Positions 10,644 through 17,500 of a DNA stretch of 17,500 nt are shown piece after piece. Source of the DNA: Nymphaea colorata (lineage: Eukaryota; Streptophyta; Magnoliopsida; Nymphaeales; Nymphaeaceae). The translations under genes were made by a program, and so were the position numbers. The stretch lies in assembly GCF_008831285.2 (NCBI RefSeq), contig NC_045139.1, positions 36,228,070 through 36,245,569 of the forward strand, read 5' to 3'. Below the pieces are notes generated by a model. It was not told the DNA's origin and searched no databases. It was given only the letters and a program-made list of their open reading frames with translations. Numbering within the stretch: the stretch's first letter is position 1; the number at the start of each line of letters is the position of its first letter.

Positions 10644-10918
10644 ATACTTAGAATTGGAAATAACAAACCAACCAAATAAAATAAAGCAACCTCCGTGTAA
10701 TTGTTATCGCATCTATCTGTCCACCCTAAATTGGAATATTGTTCATGAGAATATTTCAAAGTTTTTGTTAGTTCGACGACCCATTTCAGTGTTCTTTTTG
10801 GTACTGTATTCTTATATATATTATATGGATGATAATTGAATTAGATTCAGTAGAATCTTCTCATTTAATTATCGAATCAGTTGAATTGTTGTTTATATTG
10901 AAATGAATCGAGATTGAC
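10644..10918. other. ndhG-ndhE intergenic spacer
   Basis: This spacer of about 275 nt is AT-rich and without a supported gene. Open frames crossing it start inside ndhG and have no recognisable product. It ends in the purine-rich ribosome-binding sequence of ndhE. Confidence 0.65.
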
Positions 10919-10924
10919 GAGGAG
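10919..10924 (+). promoter_or_regulatory. Shine-Dalgarno sequence of ndhE
   Basis: GAGGAG sits 7 nt upstream of the ndhE ATG at 10932, a good match in sequence and spacing to the anti-Shine-Dalgarno of plastid 16S rRNA. It is the clearest ribosome-binding site in the window and supports this start. Confidence 0.7.
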
Positions 10925-10931
10925 TTGGTCA

Positions 10932-11235
10932 ATGATGCTCGAGCATTACTTGTTTGAGTGCCTATTTATTTTCTATTGGTATCTATGGATTGATCACAAG
11001 TCGAAACATGGTTAGAGCACTTATGTGTCTTGAACTTATACTGATGCTGTTAATATGAATCTCATAACATTTTCTGATTTATTTGATAGTCGCCAATTAA
11101 AGGAGACGTTTTCTCGATCTTTGTTATCGCTATTGCAGCCGCCGAAGCAGCTATTGGACCAGCTATTGTTTTTCTTCGATCTATCGTAACAGAAAATCAA
11201 CTCGTATCAATCAATCAAATTTATTGAATAAATAA
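10932..11235 (+). pseudogene. ndhE: ndhE, NDH complex subunit E (NuoK homologue), frameshifted
   Basis: NdhE is a three-helix, NuoK-like membrane subunit. ATGATGCTCGAGCAT starts the frame (MMLEH). A loss at CATTACTT and another in GTTTTGAG break it, then [20 protein letters not shown] and ALMCLELIL read cleanly. A missing A in CTGAATG and one in TTAAAAGGA shift it again around [20 protein letters not shown]. The [17 protein letters not shown] helix, with its conserved glutamate, is followed by an apparent 2-nt insertion (GTTTTTCTTCG for GTTTCTTCG), the only clear insertion I resolved. The end is SNLLNK with TAA at 11233-11235. Four losses plus a 2-nt gain give 304 instead of 306 nt, exactly 101 codons plus stop. 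Confidence 0.93.
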
Positions 11236-11636
11236 AAATAGTCGGTATCGGAACCTTTACTCAAATAAAATATATAAAGACATATACGTTATGTCACTCT
11301 GTAGAAGTAAATGACACTCGACTCACGTTATGGATCAATGGATCATAAGCATGGATTAGAATAAGAGTACAATAAATTTTATACGTTTTCTTTCTTTATT
11401 ATATATAACTATAATTCATTTATAGATTAGCAAAACGTGTTATTGACTGATATGACCATGTTGATGAAAGATAAGAGATCAAAGTATCTTGGCCTATCTC
11501 ATGAACAGATCAGAAATAGATTTCTAACAAAACTTTATGGTCTAATCACCGATTCGTCTGGTGCCAAAATATTTTAATCATTTACTAAAGCTACCAGACC
11601 GAAAATTTATGACGTTCCAAAAAATTAATAGATCTA
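11236..11636. other. ndhE-psaC intergenic spacer
   Basis: This 401-nt AT-rich spacer has no supported gene. A 7-bp inverted repeat (GTCTGGT at 11556-11562, ACCAGAC at 11593-11599, 30-nt loop) lies about 40 nt upstream of psaC. Its significance is unclear. No Shine-Dalgarno sequence precedes psaC. Confidence 0.65.
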
Positions 11637-11877
<241 letters not shown>

Positions 11878-11926
11878 TACGTTACAAAAAACTCCCCTTG
11901 AATCCATTTGATTCCTCTTTACCGAC

Positions 11927-11971
11927 AAAAACCCGTACTCGATAAATAAAAAAATCCGAGCGCGGGTTTTT
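11927..11971 (+). terminator. Inverted repeat 3' of psaC
   Basis: Arms AAAAACCCG (11927-11935) and CGGGTTTTT (11963-11971) pair over 9 bp. Inside them CTCG and CGAG add 4 bp after a small internal loop, around an A-rich loop of about 15 nt. It starts about 50 nt after the psaC stop. In plastids such stem-loops mainly stabilise and define mRNA 3' ends rather than terminate transcription. It probably processes the psaC-ndhD transcript. Confidence 0.65.
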
Positions 11972-12002
11972 CTGGTCAATCAAAGTGTATTTTGTCTTTA
12001 CT

Positions 12003-13491
12003 ATGAGTGATTTTATTGGTTAACAATCATTGTTGTTTTGCCCATATCCGCGGGTTCCTTAATTGCTCTTTTCCCTCATAGAGGAAATAAGGTAGTTCGA
12101 TGGTATACTATCTGTATCTGCTTATTTGAACTCCTTCTAACGACCTACGTATTCTGTTATCATTTTAAATTGGACGATCCATTAATCCAATTGGAAGAAA
12201 CTTTAACTGGATAAATATTTTGATTTCACTGGAGACTCGGAATCGACGGACTTTCTATAGGACCCATTTTATTGACAGGATTTATCACTACTTTAGCTAC
12301 TTCAGCGGCTTGGCCAGTTACCCGAAATTCGCGATTGTTCCATTTCCTGATGTTAGCAATGTACAGTGGTCAAATAGGATCATTTCTTCTCGAGACCTCT
12401 TACTTTTTTTCATCATGTGGGAATTAGAATTAATTCCTGTTTACCTACTTTTATCATGTGGGGAGGAAAGAAACGTCTGTACTCAGCTACAAAGTTCATT
12501 TTGTACACTGCAGGAGGTTCCATTTTTCTCTTAATGGGAGTTCTAGGTATGGGTTTATATGGTTCCAATGAACCAACATTAAATTTTGAAACATTAGCTA
12601 ATCAATCGTATCCCGTGGCATTGGAAATAATATTTTATTTGGTTTCCTTATTGCTTATGCTGTCAAATCACCGATCATACCTTTACATACATGGTTGCCA
12701 GATACCCATGGAGAGGCGCATTACAGTACATGTATGCTCTAGCTGGAATCTTATTAAAAATGGAGCATACGGGTTGGTTCGGGTCAATATGGAATTATTA
12801 CCCCACGCCCATTCCATATTTTCTCCTTGGTTGATGATAGTAGGACTATTCAAATAATCTATGCAGCTTTAACTTCTCTTGGTCAACGCAATTTAAAAAA
12901 GAGAATAGCCTATTCTTCCGTATCTCATATGGGTTTCATAATAATAGGAATTAGTTCTATAACCGATGCGGGACTCAATGGAGCTATTTTACAAATCATC
13001 TCTCATGGATTTATTGGTGCTGCACTTTTTTTCCTGGCAGGAACAAGTTATGATAGAATACGTCTTCGTTATCTTAACGAAATGGGGGGAATAGCTATAC
13101 TAATGCCAAGAATCTTTACGATGTTCAGTAGCTTCTCAATGGCTTCTCTCGCATTACCAGGAATGAGTGGTTTTGTTGCAGAATTTGTGATATTTTTGGG
13201 AATAATTACTAGCCCAAAATACCTTGTAATGTCAAAAATACTAATTACTTTTGTAATGGCAATTGGAATGATATTAACTCCTATTTATTCATTATCTATG
13301 TCACGCCAGATGTTCTATGGATACAGGTTATTCAATGTCCCAAGTCTCACTTTGGATTCTGGACCACGAGAAATCTTTATTTTGATGTGTATCCTTTTAC
13401 CTATAATAGGTATTGGTATTTATCCAGATTTCGTTCTTTCACTATCAGTTGACAAGGTAGAAACTATTCTATCTAATTACTTTCATGGTAG
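12003..13491 (+). pseudogene. ndhD: ndhD, NDH complex subunit D (NuoM-type antiporter), frameshifted, stop codon displaced
   Basis: NdhD is a proton-pumping antiporter-like membrane subunit. ATG at 12003 (a plain ATG, not the ACG that many plants edit) is followed by SDF, then a shift before [15 protein letters not shown]. Later segments are [55 protein letters not shown] with its conserved glutamates, [34 protein letters not shown] and [20 protein letters not shown]. From about 12844 to 13486 the frame is continuous for some 640 nt ([47 protein letters not shown]-like text, [15 protein letters not shown]). The usual stop follows immediately; here TAG at 13489-13491 is one base out of frame, so the given frame runs on to a stop at 13640-13642. 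I take 13491 as the true end. Confidence 0.94.
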
Positions 13492-13653
13492 CTTTCATGG
13501 ATGGATTTTTTATGGTTATGGGCAGCACAGAAGATCCAATCCAATAATCCTGCACTGCTGTTTACAAACAAATCAATCGTTGGCTAGACCAATCAAAAGG
13601 AAAAGAAGATTTTTCCTTCTATCAAGTCAAAAATGCAATTAAATGAAGGAAAT

Positions 13654-13708
13654 TGTAATCAGAAATATCTGTAGTTTTTATATTTAACTACAGATATTTC
13701 TGATTACA
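13654..13708. terminator. Perfect 23-bp stem-loop between convergent ndhD and ccsA
   Basis: Left arm 13654-13676 (starting TGTAATCAGAAATATC) and right arm 13686-13708 are exact reverse complements over 23 bp, with the 9-nt loop TTTATATTT. It lies downstream of ndhD (+) and of ccsA (-), so the same hairpin forms in both transcripts. The likely role is mRNA 3'-end stabilisation in both directions. It is one of the few stretches with no sign of indels. Confidence 0.85.
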
Positions 13709-13748
13709 TATATATCTTTCACCTTATACATATAATGTATAAATGAGA

Positions 13749-13799
13749 TAATAATATTATGGTTAATAATATTATGGTATATGAGAGGGGTATATGAGA
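13749..13799. repeat. Short tandem repeats in the ndhD-ccsA spacer
   Basis: The 15-mer TAATAATATTATGGT occurs twice in perfect tandem (13749-13763, 13764-13778). Directly after it GTATATGAGA occurs twice with a 13-bp period (13777-13786, 13790-13799). Both look like replication-slippage repeats of an AT-rich spacer. Confidence 0.85.
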
Positions 13800-13851
13800 A
13801 TGAAAGGGTATGTGTACAATCTTTCTATGTATTCTGCAGTTTTTTCTTCAA

Positions 13852-14775
13852 TTAGATGTTTAATGTGAATGAACCATAACTATGTAGCCCTCTTCCTAAT
13901 AGATTGACCCCAAAATAGCAGATCCAAATTATAAGAAATCCCATAGAAGCCACAATTGCTGAATTGCACCTTGCAAACTTTTATTTGTTCTAGTATGTAA
14001 ATAAATCGCGAATACGGTCCAAGTAATAAATGCCCAGGTTTCTTTGGGGTCCCAATTCCAATAAGATCCCCATGCCTCATTAGCCCATACTGCTCCTGAA
14101 AGAATACCTATAGTTAAAAGGGTAAAACCCAAGCCAATGACACGATAACTCCAAGAATCCAATCGCTGAGTCAATTGATACCTGTGATAATTTCTAAACG
14201 AAAAATTCACGTATTGGGTCTCATCAAAAGAAAATGAACTAATTAATAAATGATTGGTTTTACCGAAAATATCTATCTTTCTTCTAAACGTAATGACCAG
14301 GAGAGTTATGGATAATAATGATCCACATAAAAGAGCTGCATAGCTCAACAACATCATACTTACGTGCATCATTAACCAACGGGATTGGAGAGCAGGCACT
14401 AATATTGCGGATTGATGCATTTTAGTTAAAAGACCCGAAGTGGCAAAGCCTTGGGTTAAAATAGCGCTTGGGGCGGTTATTTTACTGAAAAATTCTTATA
14501 GTTTCTAAAATATGGAACTATATGAATAAGGGAGAAACTCCATGAAAGGAACATTAATGATTCATATAGATCACTTAATGGTACATGTCCCGAATAAATC
14601 CAACGAGTAACTAATAATCCTGTTATACAGAAAAAAGTAGCTATCATGCCTTTTTCTGACGAATCACATAGTCCTACAATTCATAGACCAAGGTCATCAG
14701 ATGAGTAGGAATCACAATTGAAATGATCGAAAAAGATATGTGAGTTAATATATGTTCTAAAGTTGCAAATATCAT
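13852..14775 (-). pseudogene. ccsA: ccsA, cytochrome c biogenesis protein (haem attachment), lightly frameshifted
   Basis: CcsA works with Ccs1 in the thylakoid membrane to deliver and attach haem to c-type cytochromes. Reading leftward from ATG at 14775: [20 protein letters not shown], then a lost T in GAATTTGTAGG (about 14690), then [34 protein letters not shown] and [13 protein letters not shown] is lost near 14490. From there about 515 nt are continuous: [38 protein letters not shown], the tryptophan-rich haem-binding [18 protein letters not shown], and [20 protein letters not shown]. An A is lost in GCAAATTCAG (about 13968), then [12 protein letters not shown] and YGSFTLNI, with TAA at 13852-13854. 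Adding three bases gives 927 nt, 308 residues. A segment after the ETQYVN motif is about 12 residues shorter than I recall for relatives, in frame. Confidence 0.94.
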
Positions 14776-14887
14776 AAACAATCATTTTTTGTTTTATAGT
14801 TATAAAAAAGGGAACCCTTCCTTAATTACCGAATGTAAATATGGTATCGAATTAAAGGATCCGTTGTGTCCTTTTTGTTTTAGAGAA

Positions 14888-14967
14888 TGCCGCCACTCGG
14901 ACTCGAACCGAGATGCTCTAGCACTGCTTCCTAAGAACAGCGTGTCTACCGATTTCACCATGGCGGC
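14888..14967 (-). tRNA. trnL-UAG: tRNA-Leu (anticodon UAG)
   Basis: The 80-nt minus-strand sequence folds as a class II tRNA. Acceptor arms GCCGCCA and TGGCGGC pair over 7 bp with discriminator A. The D region contains GGTAGACAC. The anticodon loop CTTAGGA holds TAG. A short variable arm (TGC and GCA) and a T arm CTCGG/CCGAG with loop TTCGAGT follow. The anticodon stem is CTGTT/AGCAG with one G-U pair where the usual plastid sequence, as I recall it, has C-G (CTGCT). It reads the Leu CUN box and is the one gene here that appears fully intact. It lies 112 nt upstream of ccsA. Confidence 0.97.
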
Positions 14968-15382
14968 TTGTTCGAAGTAATACTAACTCATGCATATTCA
15001 ATCGTCGATATTGAGAGGTTCAATGCAATTGCAATAGATGATTATTGAATCAATCGAAGAATAGCCATTCAAGTCAATATTTGAAGGTTCCATAATTGTT
15101 ACTAGCTTACCTTAAAGCTTAGTAATAGTGAATCGATGGGGAAAATAGTGAATCGATGGGGAAAATGGCAATCCCCATCTCGCAAATCATATAAAAATGC
15201 ACTCTATTCACTATATTGAACCTTGTATCTTGCGTCTAATAACGCCCTTTAAAACACAAATAGTGCCATTTTGAGGGCCCAATATATGATACAGAATCAT
15301 TAATTTATCCAATCATTGATTGATGTTGATTTAGATCATTTGAAGGGTTTCTTATCACATTATTATTTATTCTTTGCTTTTT
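14968..15382. other. trnL-rpl32 intergenic spacer
   Basis: This 415-nt AT-rich spacer holds the 20-bp tandem repeat and hairpin at 15126-15179. The T-rich stretch near 15377-15396 overlaps the 3' end of rpl32 (minus strand). No open frame or other RNA is supported. Confidence 0.7.
15126..15165. repeat. 20-bp perfect tandem duplication
   Basis: TAGTGAATCGATGGGGAAAA occurs at 15126-15145 and again at 15146-15165 without a mismatch. Each copy contains GATGGGGA, which can pair with TCCCCATC at 15172-15179. The copy at 15155-15162 makes an 8-bp stem with a 9-nt loop, and the earlier copy offers an alternative arm. Confidence 0.9.
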
Positions 15383-15542
15383 TTATTTCATTTTTTGTCG
15401 TACAAAAAAACCTTTTGAATAACCGGTAGAAATGGATTTAGCTAAAGAAAAGCTTTTACCGCTGCCCAATATCCCTTTCTCTTCCAAAAATTTCTACGAA
15501 TATGCTTTTTGATATAGAAGTACGTTTTTTTGGAACCGCCAT
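15383..15542 (-). pseudogene. rpl32: rpl32, plastid 50S ribosomal protein L32, two single-base losses
   Basis: L32 is a small basic protein of the plastid 50S subunit. From ATG (complement of 15540-15542) it reads MAVPKKRTSISK. One A is missing in the following A run, then HIRRNFWKRKGYWAAVKAF reads on. A T is missing in GCTTTTTCTTTAGC, then SLAKSISTGYSKGFFVRQKM and K, with TAA at complement 15383-15385. Restoring both bases gives 162 nt, 53 residues, normal for the family. Both losses lie in homopolymer runs and there are no other defects. Position between trnL-UAG and ndhF is the standard one; presence in the plastome argues against lineages that moved rpl32 to the nucleus. Confidence 0.94.
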
Positions 15543-16658
15543 GCAAAAATGAACTTTTCTAAGTTGAATGTGAAAGACATGTATTGTTCAAAATAGATCA
15601 TTAATTCTTTCTATTCATATATCTATTATTTAGTTTATAGATTTTCTTCATAACATACAAATATGCGCATATAGCATATAATAGGGACTAAACTAAATTA
15701 TTGCTAGGGACTCAAACTCAAGTTGGAGAATAAAAAGAAAGGAGATTCGATTCGCTAGGTATAACTCTCATAGAAAAAAATAGTTATCTTTTTCTCTTTT
15801 TGAAGTATTCATTATCATTATTATTGCATACAATGAAAATCTCAGAAGAAAGAAAATTGTACTAATTGTTTCATATCTCCATTCATTAGGATCGATGGTA
15901 TCAACTACCGATGAAATCGACCCCCGCAGATAAATAATATAAAAAGAAAAATAAATAAAATAAAAGGTTACAATTCCTATCTCAGTCTATTTCAAATAGA
16001 CCATATATATAACCTACATATACCTACCGTCGTAATACATTTAATAACAATAACCAGAAATTAATTACCTACATGAGATAAAACAATAAGATTTTCTCTA
16101 CCAATTGATCCCATTAAAGCATAGCGCCCCCACGATTCGAATAATACTTTGTTCAATGATCCATTACTTGAACATTACTTGAACTTGATTAAGGCAATTT
16201 AAGTAACCTCTTACTTCACCTTCTTACTTCACCCATATGGGAGGTTACAAGTATCATAGAATTTCCCACAAGTTCTGGTGGAAGCCAATCAATCAGTTTC
16301 AAATTAAATTTAAATTAGTTAATGATTTTGGATAAAAGATCTTGTTGGGTTGAGTTATTGCGGATCTCATGATCCATATCAAAAGCTAATAATTACTTCA
16401 CCCCTAGTATTAAGCAATAATTTGCTTAATTATATCATTTGACCAATTCAATTGTAACTCCTTGGGTCAAATTTTAAATAGTCGAGGAAGAGCGAGATTA
16501 ATAAAAAAGAATATTCTTTTCGTATCCTTATTTTGGTTTGTGTTAAAAAAAAAAATAAATAAGAACTGGTGATGAATGTGAATTGGGAACAATAATTAAT
16601 ATAATTAATTAGAAGAAAATAGAGGAAAAAGGTTTGATTTAATTTTATTATTATGGTT
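15543..16658. other. rpl32-ndhF intergenic spacer
   Basis: This divergent spacer of about 1.1 kb is very AT-rich with many A and T runs. It should contain the promoters of rpl32 (-) and ndhF (+), but I cannot single out a credible -35/-10 pair from the background. Short tandem repeats lie at 16162-16233. A minus-strand open frame at 16448-16669 is low-complexity and unlike any known protein. This spacer is a known variable hotspot in plants. Confidence 0.75.
16162..16233. repeat. Two short tandem repeats in the rpl32-ndhF spacer
   Basis: CATTACTTGAA is duplicated at 16162-16172 and 16173-16183. TCTTACTTCACC is duplicated at 16209-16220 and 16222-16233. The two units share the core TTACTT. 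They look like independent slippage duplications. Confidence 0.8.
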
Positions 16659-17500
16659 ATGGAACGCACATATCAATATGCATGGATTATACCTTTCGTT
16701 CCGCTTCTAGTTACTATGTTAATAGGATTGGAACTCCTGCTTAATCCGACAGCAACAAAAAATATTCGTCGTATATGGGCTTTTCCCGCTGTTTATTGTT
16801 AAGTATAGTTATGGTCTTTCCACTAAGCTGGCGATCCAGCAAATCAATGGTAGCTCAATTTATGAATATCTATGGTCTTGGAGCATCACTAGTGATTTTC
16901 CTTAGAATTCGGCTACTTGATTGATCCACTTACTTCTATTATGTCGATATAATCACTACTGTTGGAATCCTGGTTCTTATCTATAGTGATAATTATATGT
17001 CTCATGACCGAGGATATTTGAGATTTTTGCTTATATGAGTTTTTCAATACAGCGATGCTGGGATTAGTTACTAGTCCCAATTTGATACAAATCCATATTT
17101 TTGGGAACTAGTGGGAATGTGTTCCTATCTGTTAATAGGTTTTTGGTTTACCCGACCAATTGCAGCAAATGCCTGTCAAAAAGCGTTTGTGACCAATCGT
17201 GTGGGGATTTTGGTTTATTATTAGGAATCCTAGGTTTTATTTAATAACAGGTAGTTTCGAATTTCAGGATTTATTCGAAATATTCAATGATTCGATCATT
17301 AATAACAATGAGATGAATTCCTCATTTGCTACGCTTTGTGCCTTCTTATTATTCCTCGGTGCAGTTGCTAAATCTGCGCAATTCCCACTTCATGTATGGT
17401 TACCTGATGCTATGGAGGGACCCACTCCTATTTCGGCTCTGATACATGCGGCTACTATGGTAGCCGCAGGAATTTTTCTTGTAGCTCGGCTTCTTCCTCT
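16659..17500 (+). pseudogene. ndhF: ndhF, NDH complex subunit F (NuoL-type antiporter), 5' part only, frameshifted
   Basis: NdhF is the distal proton-pumping subunit of the NDH membrane arm; the full gene is about 2.2 kb, so roughly the first 285 codons are here. It starts [20 protein letters not shown] (an in-frame ATG two codons upstream at 16653 is possible). [20 protein letters not shown] and AFPAV follow, then a T is lost in GTTTTATTG. LAIQQ, INGSSIYEYLWSWS-like text, [75 protein letters not shown] and [20 protein letters not shown] are next. [20 protein letters not shown] and [14 protein letters not shown] then run into the window edge. Losses occur in runs such as GATTTTTCC, AGATTTTTTGC, GTGGGGGAT and GGTTTTTATT. 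Orientation away from ycf1 is canonical. Confidence 0.95.

Noticed and set aside
10621-10839. Open frame of 72 codons in the ndhG-ndhE spacer
   Set aside because: It starts within the ndhG 3' end in another frame and reads AT-rich spacer; no homologue is recognisable.
16448-16669. Minus-strand open frame before ndhF
   Set aside because: It is low-complexity, Phe/Tyr/Ile-rich text from an AT-rich spacer, and it overlaps the ndhF start.

Overview
The window is the small single-copy (SSC) region of a land-plant plastid genome. The gene order is ycf1 > rps15 > ndhH > ndhA (with a group II intron) > ndhI > ndhG > ndhE > psaC > ndhD on the plus strand. Then come ccsA, trnL-UAG and rpl32 on the minus strand, and the 5' part of ndhF on the plus strand. 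This is the canonical angiosperm SSC in reverse-complement orientation, with no rearrangement or foreign insertion. Protein features such as the C-terminal tail of NdhI suggest a monocot. The long ycf1 and the PsaC C-terminus (ending ETTRSMGLAY once the frame is corrected) argue against a grass. The lineage call is recollection-based and tentative.

Layout: 1-5216 is ycf1, cut at the left edge. A 427-nt spacer with a three-copy tandem repeat leads to rps15 (5644-5901) and a 137-nt spacer with a 27-bp-period duplication. The NDH cluster runs from 6039 to 13491 with psaC embedded in it. A perfect 23-bp hairpin separates the convergent ndhD and ccsA (13852-14775, minus). The tRNA-Leu(UAG) gene (14888-14967, minus) is intact. 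rpl32 (15383-15542, minus) follows, then a 1.1-kb AT-rich spacer, then ndhF, which starts at 16659 and is cut at the right edge.

The striking property is that no protein gene in the window can be translated end to end. Every one, including psaC, rps15, rpl32, ccsA and ycf1, is broken by small indels. Almost all I resolved are losses of one base from a short run or of one unit from a dinucleotide repeat. Where I counted them the losses explain gene length exactly: psaC lacks 5 nt of 246, ndhI lacks 8 nt of 540, and rpl32 lacks 2 nt of 162. Between indels the proteins look conserved, with all eight PsaC cysteines and the NdhI iron-sulfur cysteines present. This favours an uncorrected long-read type of sequence error on a functional plastome. 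A recent plastid insertion in the nuclear or mitochondrial genome is the alternative. I label these genes 'pseudogene' only because the given sequence does not encode them.

Functionally, ndhA, D, E, F, G, H and I encode plastid NDH-complex subunits (cyclic electron flow around photosystem I). psaC is the terminal iron-sulfur subunit of photosystem I, ccsA is the haem-attachment factor for c-type cytochromes, rps15 and rpl32 are ribosomal proteins, and ycf1 is the TIC214 translocon protein. I found no undescribed system here.
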